Below are positions 24,844 through 33,690 of a DNA stretch of 64,000 bases, piece after piece. The notes below the pieces were generated by a model, which had not been told where the DNA came from, did no database searches, and saw only the letters and a list, made by a program, of their open reading frames with translations. The DNA is from Alphaproteobacteria bacterium AO1-B. GTDB lineage: Bacteria > Pseudomonadota > Alphaproteobacteria > Rhizobiales > Stappiaceae. The translations under genes were made by a program, and so were the position numbers. The stretch spans positions 372,001-436,000 of the forward strand of contig MLAX01000004.1 of the NCBI GenBank assembly GCA_001890945.1, in the 5' to 3' direction. Within the stretch, counting starts at the first letter, position 1; every line of letters begins with the position of its first letter.

Positions 24844-25851
24844 ATGTTCACCGTTAAACCGTTTTCAAAGGTCCGCCGCGGCCTTTTGGCGGCTGCAATG
24901 ACTGTCACAGCCGTTGCCGCCATGCCGATGTCAGCTGCACAAGCGGCGGATCCAATCAAAGTTGCTGCGATCTATACCGTACCGGTCGAGCAGCAATGGG
25001 TGAGCCGTATTGATAAGGCGCTCAAAGCTGCCGAAGAGCGTGGCGATATCACTTATACCTTCTCTGAAAACGTCGCGAACACCGACTACGAGCGGGTGAT
25101 GCGCGAGTACGCAGAGCAGGGCATGGATCTTGTTGTCGGGGAAGCATTCGCTGTGGAGCGGGCCGCACGCAAGGTCGCCGCAGAGTATCCGGACACAGCG
25201 TTCCTGATGGGGTCTTCTTTTGGCCCGGGAAAACCAAACTTTGCCGTTTTCGACAACTGGATCCATGAGCCAAGCTATCTGTCCGGCATGATCGCGGGCG
25301 CGACCACCGAATCCAACATCATCGGTATGGTCGGCGGGTATGCCATTCCGGAAGTGAACCGTCTGATGCACGCGTTCATGGACGGGGCAACATCCGTGAA
25401 CCCGGACGTGAAGTTCCTCGTGACCTTCATCAACTCTTGGTACGATCCGCCCAAGGCCAAAGAAGCTGCTTTTGCGATGATCGATAAGGGCGCTGACATC
25501 ATGTACGCAGAGCGCTTTGGTGTTTCGGATGCGGCCAAGGAGAAAGGTCTTCTGGCCATCGGCAACGTCATCGACACATCAGCTGATTATCCGGGCACGA
25601 TCCTCTCTTCAGCCCTCTGGCATATGGAGCCGACAATTGACCGTGCTCTTGAGCAGGTGAAGTCCGGCACTTTTGAACCGGCCGATTTTGGCCGTTATAG
25701 CTTCATGAGCTATGGCGGTGGCAGTTTTATTGTTGATGAAAGTCTTGCTCCGGCCGATTCCGTTGCTGCCGCAAAAGAAAAAGAACAGGAAATTCTCGAT
25801 GGCCTGTTCCGCGTCAATGTGAACGACAGCGAACCGAAATCCACGATGTAA
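24844..25851 (+). CDS. BMP-family nucleoside ABC transporter, substrate-binding protein
   Basis: A 335-residue secreted binding protein of the basic membrane protein (BMP/PnrA-like) family, whose characterised members bind nucleosides. The signal peptide runs to about residue 35 (AAMPMSAAQAA). Family segments are KVAAIYTVPVEQQWVSRIDKAL and DLVVGEAFAVERAARKVAAEYP. No lipobox Cys is visible, so it is probably a soluble periplasmic protein, as is common in alphaproteobacteria. First gene of a six-gene operon for nucleoside or base uptake and salvage. Confidence 0.88.
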   Translation: MFTVKPFSKVRRGLLAAAMTVTAVAAMPMSAAQAADPIKVAAIYTVPVEQQWVSRIDKALKAAEERGDITYTFSENVANTDYERVMREYAEQGMDLVVGEAFAVERAARKVAAEYPDTAFLMGSSFGPGKPNFAVFDNWIHEPSYLSGMIAGATTESNIIGMVGGYAIPEVNRLMHAFMDGATSVNPDVKFLVTFINSWYDPPKAKEAAFAMIDKGADIMYAERFGVSDAAKEKGLLAIGNVIDTSADYPGTILSSALWHMEPTIDRALEQVKSGTFEPADFGRYSFMSYGGGSFIVDESLAPADSVAAAKEKEQEILDGLFRVNVNDSEPKSTM

Positions 25852-25870
25852 GCAGCGCCTGCTGTTCTAT

Positions 25871-25906
25871 CTGGCGGTCATTGGGTTTGACACCTGTGAC
25901 CGCCAG
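25871..25906 (+). other. Intercistronic stem-loop after the BMP gene
   Basis: CTGGCGGTCA and TGACCGCCAG form a perfect 10-base-pair stem with a 16-base loop, starting 19 bases after the stop of the binding-protein gene and ending 57 before the ATPase gene. There is no T run. Same position as the hairpins in the other ABC operons of this window. Confidence 0.65.
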
Positions 25907-25963
25907 TGACCTGCGGATGTTCTCCCTTATCGGCCAAGAATTCAAAAACCACCGGAGGTTGGC

Positions 25964-27511
25964 ATGGCGCCGCCAGCAAATGATGCCCCCGTCCTATTGC
26001 GGCTTGAAGGCATCACCAAGCGCTTTGGCGCATTGACAGCCAATGGCGATGTGTCGCTGGACCTGAGACAAGGTGAAATCCTTGCACTTCTCGGAGAAAA
26101 CGGTGCCGGCAAAACCACGCTGATGAACATTCTTTTCGGTCATTATGTGGCCGATGAAGGACAGGTGCTTGTGTTGGAGGCGCATGGCGCCCTTGAAGAG
26201 TTGGAGCCAGGCTCTCCGCATGCCGCACTGGATGCCGGCATCGGGATGGTGCACCAGCACTTTACGCTCGCAGAAAACCTGAGCGCATTCGACAATATTC
26301 TTTTGGGCACAGAACCTCTGTCCGCCATCAAGTCTGCCCGTTTGCCGGCACGCAAGAAGCTGGACGAGCTGATGGAAAGATCCGGATTGGCGGTCAATCT
26401 GGACACGCGCATTTCCAATCTCTCCGTGGGGGAAAAACAGCGCGTTGAGATCCTGAAGGCGCTTTATCGGGATGCGAGGGTTCTTGTCCTTGACGAACCG
26501 ACGGCTGTTCTGACGCCGCAAGAATCCGAAACACTGTTTGCCACGTTGACGAAGCTTGCAGGCGATGGGCTCGGGATCATTTTCATTTCGCACAAGCTGG
26601 CAGAAGTGATGGCATCCTCCCACCGCGTAGCGGTCTTGCGCGGAGGCCGGAAAGTGGCGGACCTGCCGACTGAAGGCAGCTCGCAACGCCAATTGGCCGA
26701 GCTCATGGTCGGGCACGAGATTTCTGAAACCGTACGCGAGCCCGGCACTCCGGGTGCGCCGCTTTTTGTCCTGACCGGCGTTGCGGCGGGACACGGTCGC
26801 GACGCAATCTCCGATGTTTCGTTGAACTTAAGAGCCGGTGAAATCCTTGGCATAGCCGGGGTGTCTGGCAATGGCCAAACCACGCTGGCACGGGTTATTT
26901 CCGGTCTTGAGACGGTGTCGGCTGGCAGATTGATGCTGGAAGGCGATGAGCTCGGGCAAGTCTCTGCACGTCAGATGATTGACATCGGTCTGGCGCGCAT
27001 ACCTGAAGATCGGCATCACGATGGGATTGTAGGCGCGATGACCGTGTCTGAAAACTTGGCGATTGAAGGAATCCGCAAAGCAGAAAACCAGCGCTTCGGG
27101 ATGCTCCGGTTTTCGGCAATGCGGGACCGGGCGAAGGATCTTATCGAGGCTTATGATATTCGCTGCCAAAGCGAGGCAAGTCCCGCTCGGTTGCTATCTG
27201 GCGGTAATATCCAGAAAATCGTTTTGGCCAGGACGCTTGAAACGGAGCCGAAGGTCGTGCTCGCCGCCCAGCCCTCGCGCGGGCTAGACGTCGGTGCGAC
27301 GTCCGACGTTCACAAACGTCTGCTTGCGGCACGCGCCCGCGGGGCAGGCGTCATTCTCATTTCTGAAGATCTGGATGAACTCATGCGTCTTTCCGACCGC
27401 ATTGCCGTCATTCATCGCGGCCATCTCTCACAAGCAGAACCGACGGAAGACCTCGATCGCGGCAAGCTCGGTCTGCGCATGGCCGGGCACGATGGGGAAG
27501 AAGCTGCATGA
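25964..27511 (+). CDS. Nucleoside-type ABC transporter ATPase (two domains)
   Basis: A 515-residue protein with two ABC domains, like NupA/YufO and RbsA-type ATPases. First domain: Walker A GENGAGKTTLMN, signature LSVGEKQRVEILKAL, Walker B VLVLDEPTAVLT. Second domain: degenerate Walker A GVSGNGQTTLAR, signature LLSGGNIQKIVLARTL, and VVLAAQPSRGLD, where the Walker B Asp-Glu pair is replaced by Ala-Gln as is normal for this subfamily. Its stop overlaps the first permease start by 4 bases. Confidence 0.92.
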   Translation: MAPPANDAPVLLRLEGITKRFGALTANGDVSLDLRQGEILALLGENGAGKTTLMNILFGHYVADEGQVLVLEAHGALEELEPGSPHAALDAGIGMVHQHFTLAENLSAFDNILLGTEPLSAIKSARLPARKKLDELMERSGLAVNLDTRISNLSVGEKQRVEILKALYRDARVLVLDEPTAVLTPQESETLFATLTKLAGDGLGIIFISHKLAEVMASSHRVAVLRGGRKVADLPTEGSSQRQLAELMVGHEISETVREPGTPGAPLFVLTGVAAGHGRDAISDVSLNLRAGEILGIAGVSGNGQTTLARVISGLETVSAGRLMLEGDELGQVSARQMIDIGLARIPEDRHHDGIVGAMTVSENLAIEGIRKAENQRFGMLRFSAMRDRAKDLIEAYDIRCQSEASPARLLSGGNIQKIVLARTLETEPKVVLAAQPSRGLDVGATSDVHKRLLAARARGAGVILISEDLDELMRLSDRIAVIHRGHLSQAEPTEDLDRGKLGLRMAGHDGEEAA

Positions 27512-28590
27512 TCCGTTTTGAACCCAGAGGTCCGGTTGCCGTTTCCAAAGTCATTAGCGTGACCGTCGCAGCCGCTGTTGCCGCCCTCGTTCTGGCGGCT
27601 GTCCCGATGCTGTTCGCAGGTCTGCCAGTTTTTGAAGCCTATGGCCTTATGATCAAGGGCGCATTTGGGTCAGCCTTTGCCTTTACAGAAATGCTGACCC
27701 GCGCAACGCCGTTGATCCTGACGGGACTTGCCGCCGCCGTTGCTTTCCGGGCAAAGCTTTGGAACATCGGTGCCGAAGGTCAGCTGTATGCCGGAGCGTT
27801 GGCCGCAGTTGCGGTCGGTACCGGGCTGATCTCCGGGCCTTCCTTCGTGCTTATTCCGGCCGTTGTTCTCGCCGGGGCCCTAATGGGCGGGCTGGTCATG
27901 TTGGGACCGACCCTATTGAAAACCCGACTCGGCGTGGATGAAGTGGTGACGACGCTTCTCCTGAACTTCGTCATTCTGCTGTTTGTGCAGATGATGCTGG
28001 AAGGCCCCATGAAGGACCCGATGGGGATGGGATGGCCGCAATCGGAACCCATTCTGGATGAAGCCGCATTGCCCAAGCTGATGGACCGGATGCGCATCCA
28101 TTGGGGTCTCATCATCGCGCTGATTTCCGCGCTTGGCGTTTATTTTCTTTTGAAACGCACAGTCTGGGGTTTTGAAATCAGGGCAGTTGGAGAGAACGCG
28201 TCCGCAGCCCGTCATGCCGGTATCCCGGTCACGGCAACCTTCATTCGGGTTGGATTGCTCTCCGGTGCGCTGGCCGGCCTTGCCGGTGTTGGCGAAGTTG
28301 CAGGGCTGAAAGGATATCTGACAGCAGACCTGTCACCGGGTTTCGGATACTCCGGTATCGTCGTTGCCATGCTGGCAGGGCTGTCGCCGATTGGCGTTGT
28401 CTTTGCTGCGCTTTTTATTGCAAGCATCTTTGTCGGGGCAGATTCCATGTCCCGCGCCACCGGTGTGTCCAATTATCTGGCTGATCTGATCGTTGCGATG
28501 GCGCTCCTGTGCGTTCTTGTCTCAGGCTTGTTCTTGAGGTTCAAGATCCGTTTTGTCGGCGCGCCGCATGCAAAGGAGGCCTCGAAATGA
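27508..28590 (+). CDS. Nucleoside-type ABC transporter permease 1
   Basis: A 360-residue inner-membrane permease of the YufP/NupB class. Landmarks are RATPLILTGLAAAVAFRAKLWNIGAEGQLYAGALAA and the later GLSPIGVVFAALFIASIFVGADSMSRATGV. The ATG at 27508 lies inside the ATPase stop. The stop overlaps the second permease start by 4 bases, so three membrane-complex genes are translationally coupled. Confidence 0.92.
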   Translation: MIRFEPRGPVAVSKVISVTVAAAVAALVLAAVPMLFAGLPVFEAYGLMIKGAFGSAFAFTEMLTRATPLILTGLAAAVAFRAKLWNIGAEGQLYAGALAAVAVGTGLISGPSFVLIPAVVLAGALMGGLVMLGPTLLKTRLGVDEVVTTLLLNFVILLFVQMMLEGPMKDPMGMGWPQSEPILDEAALPKLMDRMRIHWGLIIALISALGVYFLLKRTVWGFEIRAVGENASAARHAGIPVTATFIRVGLLSGALAGLAGVGEVAGLKGYLTADLSPGFGYSGIVVAMLAGLSPIGVVFAALFIASIFVGADSMSRATGVSNYLADLIVAMALLCVLVSGLFLRFKIRFVGAPHAKEASK

Positions 28591-29531
28591 TCGAGATCCT
28601 CGATATACTTGTATCCGAAAACTTCTGGGCGGCCTCTCTACGGATTGCCACGCCGCTGATTTTCGGTGTGATCGGCGCGCTTATCTGCGAGCGGGCAGGG
28701 GTGCTCAATCTTGGGATCGAAGGCATTTTTACCGCGGGTGCCATGGCCGGCTGGATGGCGGTCTGGCTTGGAGCGGGGCTTTGGGGCGGTGTGCTTGTCG
28801 CCGCCTTGGCCGGTGGGCTGTTCGGGTTGCTTCACGCCATTCTAACAGTGCCGCTCGGGTTGTCTCAGCATGTCTCGGGGATCGGGGTCACACTGTTCGC
28901 GACATCGCTCAGTTACTTCATTTACCGGACCGCTCTGCCGGATGTGTCGTCGCCGCCGCGGATTGAAGCGTTTCAGCCGCTCGATATCCCGATCCTGTCA
29001 GATCTGCCGTTTATCGGTCCCGCCTTGTTTCAACAAACTTCGTTGACATTTCTTGCACTGATCCTAGTGCTTGCGACAGGCTATGTACTTTATCGCACGC
29101 CGCTCGGCCTTGCGATCCAGGCTGTGGGCGACAATCCGTCGGCTGTCGAATCGCAAGGGCTCTCGGTCTACGGCCTGCGCATGGGCGCAGTCGTTGTCGG
29201 CTCGTCGATCATGGCGCTGGGCGGGGCGTTCTTGACCATGTCTGCTTTTGATGCCTTCTTCTTCGGCATGGTCAATGGCCGGGGCTGGATCTGTATTGCC
29301 TTGACCGTTTTCGCCTCCTGGCGGCCTGGAAAAGCGCTAATTGGCGCGCTGTTGTTTGGTGCGTTTGACGCGTTCCAGGTTCGACTTCAGACAGAAGTTG
29401 GCAGCTTCATCCCCGGACAGGTCTTCTTGATGATGCCGTATATCCTATCCATCATCGCGTTGATCGTGGTGGCCAGGAAAGCTGATTATCCGCGGGCGTT
29501 GCTTGTTCCATATTTCCGCGGCCAACGCTGA
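28587..29531 (+). CDS. Nucleoside-type ABC transporter permease 2
   Basis: A 314-residue inner-membrane permease of the YufQ/NupC class, with RIATPLIFGVIGALICERAGVLNLGIEGIFTAGAMAG near the N-terminus and the coupling region WICIALTVFASWRPGKALIGALLFGAFDA. The ATG at 28587 has AAAGGAGG upstream. It is followed 13 bases later by the cytosine deaminase gene. Confidence 0.92.
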   Translation: MIEILDILVSENFWAASLRIATPLIFGVIGALICERAGVLNLGIEGIFTAGAMAGWMAVWLGAGLWGGVLVAALAGGLFGLLHAILTVPLGLSQHVSGIGVTLFATSLSYFIYRTALPDVSSPPRIEAFQPLDIPILSDLPFIGPALFQQTSLTFLALILVLATGYVLYRTPLGLAIQAVGDNPSAVESQGLSVYGLRMGAVVVGSSIMALGGAFLTMSAFDAFFFGMVNGRGWICIALTVFASWRPGKALIGALLFGAFDAFQVRLQTEVGSFIPGQVFLMMPYILSIIALIVVARKADYPRALLVPYFRGQR

Positions 29532-29544
29532 CAGGTGTTCCTCG

Positions 29545-30837
29545 ATGTCCTTTGATCTTCTCGTTAAAAACGCAAACTTGCCGGATGGCCGCACCGGCAT
29601 AGACATTGCCTGTAAGGATGGCCGGATTGCGGCCGTCGAGGCAAACATCTCCGCTGAGGCTGGTGAGGTGATCGACGCGGGCGGCAAACTGGTGTCTCCG
29701 CCCTTTGTTGACAGTCATTTTCACATGGATGCGACCTTGTCGCTTGGTCTGCCGCGCATGAACCAGAGCGGCACACTTTTGGAAGGCATTGCGCTCTGGG
29801 GCGAGTTGAAAGAAATCCTGACCGTCGACGCCGTAGTCGAGCGGGCGTTGAAGTACTGTGATCTTGCTGTCGCCCAAGGACTGCTTGCCATCCGCACCCA
29901 TGTCGATGTGTGTGATGACAAGCTCACCGGCGTTCAAGGCCTTTTGGAAGTGCGCGAAAAGGTCAAGGATTACATCGATCTTCAGCTGGTCGCCTTCCCG
30001 CAAGATGGCCTTTACCGCTCACCGAGTGCTGAAACAAACCTTCTGAAAGCGCTCGACATGGGCGTTGATATCGTTGGTGGCATTCCGCATTTCGAGCGGA
30101 CTATGGACGATGGGGCGAAGTCCGTTCGCCGTCTTTGCGAAATTGCGGCCGAACGTGGCCTGATGGTCGACATGCATTGCGATGAGACCGATGACCCGAT
30201 GTCCCGGCACATCGAGACGCTCGCCTACGAAACGCAGAGACTGGGTTTGCAAGGCCGGGTGGCCGGGTCGCATCTGACGTCTATGCATTCCATGGACAAT
30301 TACTATGTCTCAAAGCTTTTGCCGTTGATCGCCGAAGCTGAAGTGCATGCGATTGCGAACCCGCTGATCAACATCACGCTTCAGGGAAGGCATGACACGT
30401 ATCCAAAGCGGCGGGGCCAGACACGCGTTGCGGAAATGCGCTCCTATGGCATCAATGTCGCCTTCGGCCATGACTGCGTGATGGACCCTTGGTATTCCAT
30501 GGGGGCCGGCGATATGCTGGAAGTCGCGAGTATGGGCCTGCACGTGGCTCAGATGACCAGCCGTGAGGCGATCCGTTATTGTTATGACTGCGTGACCAGC
30601 CATCCGGCAAAAGCGATGGGGCTTGAAGGGTACGGCCTGGAGAAGGGCTGCAAGGCAGACTTTGTGCTTTTGCAAGCGCGCGATACCATTGAGGCGATCC
30701 GGCTCAAGGCCGCCCGGTTGGCTGTTGTCAAATCCGGCAAGGTGATCGCAACATCCGAACCCCGTCAGGCACGTCTTGAGATTGATGGCCGCCCGGGGCT
30801 GGTCGATCCGGCAGACTACGCGCCAAGGGAACACTGA
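29545..30837 (+). CDS. codA: Cytosine deaminase (CodA-like amidohydrolase)
   Basis: A 430-residue metal-dependent amidohydrolase close to E. coli CodA in motif order. Metal and active-site residues are visible: His58 and His60 (SHFHMD), His211 with Glu214 (DMHCDETDD), His243 (SHLTSMHS) and Asp310 (FGHDCVMDPW). CodA converts cytosine to uracil plus ammonia. The motif NITLQGRHDTYPKRRGQTRV is also shared with CodA. The start at 29545 has only a weak ribosome site, and an in-frame upstream start overlaps the permease. Its location in a nucleoside/base transport operon supports a pyrimidine role. Related amidohydrolases with other ring substrates remain possible. Confidence 0.8.
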   Translation: MSFDLLVKNANLPDGRTGIDIACKDGRIAAVEANISAEAGEVIDAGGKLVSPPFVDSHFHMDATLSLGLPRMNQSGTLLEGIALWGELKEILTVDAVVERALKYCDLAVAQGLLAIRTHVDVCDDKLTGVQGLLEVREKVKDYIDLQLVAFPQDGLYRSPSAETNLLKALDMGVDIVGGIPHFERTMDDGAKSVRRLCEIAAERGLMVDMHCDETDDPMSRHIETLAYETQRLGLQGRVAGSHLTSMHSMDNYYVSKLLPLIAEAEVHAIANPLINITLQGRHDTYPKRRGQTRVAEMRSYGINVAFGHDCVMDPWYSMGAGDMLEVASMGLHVAQMTSREAIRYCYDCVTSHPAKAMGLEGYGLEKGCKADFVLLQARDTIEAIRLKAARLAVVKSGKVIATSEPRQARLEIDGRPGLVDPADYAPREH

Positions 30838-30925
30838 AACCTTCCACAGCCCGAACAGTGGTGCTTGACACACTGGGTCACATCCGATGCCATTGTCGCG
30901 TTTGGTTTACGGCAGAGGTGGCGCG

Positions 30926-31651
30926 ATGAGACTGTTGGTCAAGGTAAGCGGTGAAGCACTGGCCGAAGGATCCGCAGGTGTCTTTTCGGACGCTGCGATC
31001 TCCAGAGTGTGTTCTCACCTCGTTGCGCTCGCTGAAAACGGTCACGAAGTTGCGGTTGTCGTCGGTGGGGGAAACATATTCCGGGGCACCAGCTCCTCAG
31101 ATTGGAACATTGAGCATGTCGAAGCGGACAATGTTGGCATGCTCGGAACCATCGCGAATGGCATTCTTCTTCGCGCTAAGGTGGAAGCAACATCGGACAT
31201 TGAAGTCCGACTGATGTCGGCCGTTGATATTCCGGCAATTGGCGAGAAATACATCCGCCGGCGGGCTCTGCGGCATCTGGAAAAAGGCCGGCTCGTGATC
31301 CTGAGTGGTGGGATCGGACAGCCTTTCGTGACCACAGATTATCCGTCGGTCCAGCGTGCCGTGGAGCTGGAATGCGCCAGCGTTCTCTGTCTGAAAAACG
31401 GTATAGACGGGGTCTACGACAGCGATCCGAAGACCAACCCGGACGCAAAACGATATCGGACACTTTCAATCGAGACCGCGATCACCAACTCCTTAGGGTT
31501 CATGGATCGTTCAGCTTTGGTCTTGGCCAAACAGCACAATGTTCATGTTCATGTCATTGGTGTTGATACGGGCATAGATGTTGTCGACGCGGTTGCCAGC
31601 GATGCTGTTGGTACGCGTGTGTCCCGCGATGCTGAAAGCAAATTTTACTGA
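30926..31651 (+). CDS. UMP kinase-like protein (PyrH family) in a salvage operon
   Basis: A 241-residue amino-acid-kinase-fold protein with the PyrH pattern: N-terminal VKVSGEALAEG, VVVGGGNIFRG, the UMP-site segment ADNVGMLGTIANG, GGIGQPFVTTDY and the C-terminal NGIDGVYDSDPKTNPDAKRY. It would phosphorylate UMP to UDP. Compared with housekeeping PyrH, the usual HMGML reads NVGML, so it looks like a diverged second copy, not the essential enzyme. The start at 30926 has GAGG upstream. It follows the cytosine deaminase gene by 88 bases and ends the pyrimidine operon. The true substrate might be a different nucleotide. Confidence 0.78.
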   Translation: MRLLVKVSGEALAEGSAGVFSDAAISRVCSHLVALAENGHEVAVVVGGGNIFRGTSSSDWNIEHVEADNVGMLGTIANGILLRAKVEATSDIEVRLMSAVDIPAIGEKYIRRRALRHLEKGRLVILSGGIGQPFVTTDYPSVQRAVELECASVLCLKNGIDGVYDSDPKTNPDAKRYRTLSIETAITNSLGFMDRSALVLAKQHNVHVHVIGVDTGIDVVDAVASDAVGTRVSRDAESKFY

Positions 31652-31785
31652 GTCCCAGTTTCGTGTGTTACTGGCAACCGGACAAGCGCCAAGTCATGGT
31701 TGCCGCTTGTGTGAACAACGGGATGTTCTTACCCTTGCCGGAAAGCGACGCCGGGTCGCAGGTGTATTTGATGGGTGGATTGCGA

Positions 31786-32688
31786 ATGCCAAACACAGTT
31801 TTTCTGAGGTTTCAGCCGATTTGGGCCCGGCTTGCCGGTGTTTTTGTCTCTTTGTTTTGTGCAGCCGGTGGTGTGATGGCGGCTCAAGAAGAGGTCGAGA
31901 TCGAGGGTGTTCCGGTCGTGGTCACCGAGGAATCCATCAAATGCGATATTGACCCGGCTGACGTTCCCAAGGACATCAGCGTCAAGCGGCTGGTGGACTG
32001 CAGTTCCGCAGAACTTGTCGAAATTGACCTGCCCGGAGAGAGCATCGCGGCCATCAAGTTTACGATATCTCCTGATGATAAAAAGATCTCTTCCGGTACC
32101 CGAGCCGAACTGCGCGACATGCATGTTGCCAAAAACGGGGATGAAACCTGGTACCGGTTCTCAACGCTTCTGCCCGGTGATTTTCCAATGGAGTCAAAGC
32201 ACCGATTGGTGATGGCGCAATGGCACGAGCGGGTGAATGAAGGTCAAGAAAGCCTGCGGCCGCCCTTGTCCCATCGCCTCTGGGATGGCCGGTTTGTTGT
32301 CACTCTTTGGAACGGTGAGCGCATCAAGAAGCTTGGAACCAAGAAGGGCGATGGCGAGATCCTTCATTCGCAGCCGGAATTGCAGCGCGAGGTGTTTCAC
32401 GAATACGCTTACAAAGTCGTCTGGTCGCCTGAAGATGATGGTGAAATTGTCGGTTGGCGGCGTCAATGCCAACCCATCGATTTGGCTTGCACAAATGGCG
32501 TATGGGAAGAGTTCATCCGCTACAACGGAGCAACCGGCTATACCGACAAAGAGGTCAACGGCTATTACTTCAAGATCGGGCTTTACACCGTTCGGGAATT
32601 TGATGTGCCCTTCACGGCTTACCATAACGGGTATGGCAGAGGCGCTTCTGCGGCCGACATCGGCCTCACCGATCCGATGTTTCAATGA
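31786..32688 (+). CDS. Secreted polysaccharide lyase-like protein
   Basis: About 300 residues with an N-terminal hydrophobic signal (LAGVFVSLFCAAGGVMA, cleavage near residue 32). The body has the pattern of the concanavalin-like lyase fold of the heparin lyase I/glucuronan lyase group: SSGTRAELRDMHVAKNGDETWYRFS, LVMAQWHER, RPPLSHRLWDGRF and a C-terminal NGYYFKIGLYTVREF. Substrate is unknown. The ATG at 31786 is chosen because it starts the signal peptide; further in-frame starts exist upstream. The 3' end overlaps the convergent bhcR gene by 23 bases. Confidence 0.6.
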   Translation: MPNTVFLRFQPIWARLAGVFVSLFCAAGGVMAAQEEVEIEGVPVVVTEESIKCDIDPADVPKDISVKRLVDCSSAELVEIDLPGESIAAIKFTISPDDKKISSGTRAELRDMHVAKNGDETWYRFSTLLPGDFPMESKHRLVMAQWHERVNEGQESLRPPLSHRLWDGRFVVTLWNGERIKKLGTKKGDGEILHSQPELQREVFHEYAYKVVWSPEDDGEIVGWRRQCQPIDLACTNGVWEEFIRYNGATGYTDKEVNGYYFKIGLYTVREFDVPFTAYHNGYGRGASAADIGLTDPMFQ

Positions 32689-33520
32689 GCGGTTCTCCGC
32701 CGAGTGCTGATGTCAACCGGCTTGCTGCACTCATGACGGCGGAGCCAAAGCTCTCGATCTTGTCTTTTGTAACCCGGCTTGTTGGTCCCGAGATCGACAA
32801 GCCGGCTGCGATCTCGCCATAGTGGTTGAAGACCGGCGCTGCTATGCAGCGCATGCCGAGGTTTTTCTCTTCCCCGTCAATCGAATAGCCGCGGGCTTTC
32901 GAATGCAGCAGATCGGCTTTCAGGAGCGCTGCGTCGCATAATGTGTAGCTGGTAAACCTATCCCGCTTGGAGCTCTTCAGGATCTTCTCACACTGAGTGT
33001 CAGGCATGAAGGCGAGAAGGGCCTTGCCGATCCCGGATGCGTGCAGGGGAGACAAGGAGCCAGGCGGAAAGAAGGCCCGGATGCTGGCGTGCGTTTCCAC
33101 CTGACTGACGAACAGCACCTGATCTCCTTTTTGTATGCCGAGATTGGCGGTTTCGCCTGTCTCTTCCATGAGCTCCCGTAAGATTGGCCGCGCCCGCTCA
33201 ACAAGACTGGTGCGGCGTAGGAAGCGGGCCCCCACGATGAAGGCCGCGGGCCCGATGTGCCAGAGTTGCTGGGCTTGATCGAACTCGACCAACCCACGCG
33301 TTTCAAGCGTAAACAGGATCCGGTAAAGCGTCGCAGTGGATTCTCCGGTCTGGTCGGAGAGCGCCGACAAGGAGACACCGGACTGGGTGCTTAAGTGCTC
33401 GAAAACCGCCATTGCTCGATCGAGTGATTTGATGGTGTTCTGACCGCTCTTGTCGTCCCAAGCACGCGGCCGCCCCCGTGCCTTTCTCCCGGTGATCAAG
33501 TCGTTTTCGCGTTCTGGCAT
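32666..33520 (-). CDS. bhcR: IclR-family regulator of the beta-hydroxyaspartate cycle
   Basis: A 284-residue IclR regulator. The N-terminal winged helix (about residues 28-90, with LSALSDQTGESTATLYRILFTLETRGLV) is followed by the ligand domain (FVSQVETHASIRAFFPPGSLSPLHASGIGKALLAF and GYSIDGEEKNLGMRCIAAPVF). It is divergent from bhcABCD, the same arrangement as bhcR in Paracoccus, where the protein senses glyoxylate. The 170-base AT-rich gap to bhcA would hold the operator. The first 20 residues are basic and less conserved in type. Confidence 0.85.
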   Translation of the reverse strand: MPERENDLITGRKARGRPRAWDDKSGQNTIKSLDRAMAVFEHLSTQSGVSLSALSDQTGESTATLYRILFTLETRGLVEFDQAQQLWHIGPAAFIVGARFLRRTSLVERARPILRELMEETGETANLGIQKGDQVLFVSQVETHASIRAFFPPGSLSPLHASGIGKALLAFMPDTQCEKILKSSKRDRFTSYTLCDAALLKADLLHSKARGYSIDGEEKNLGMRCIAAPVFNHYGEIAAGLSISGPTSRVTKDKIESFGSAVMSAASRLTSALGGEPLIETSDR

Positions 33521-33690
33521 GAGACTGTCTCAACATATTATTGAAAAATTAATTCATCATATGAAAAATATATCTATATGACAATATTGATGTTTTGTTG
33601 GATTTTGATTTTTAAAAAAGTTTTTTAAAAAAATTGCACGCTCTAGCTGCGCTCCGGTACCGTTTTATGAAACCGTGAGAGGAAACGGCC

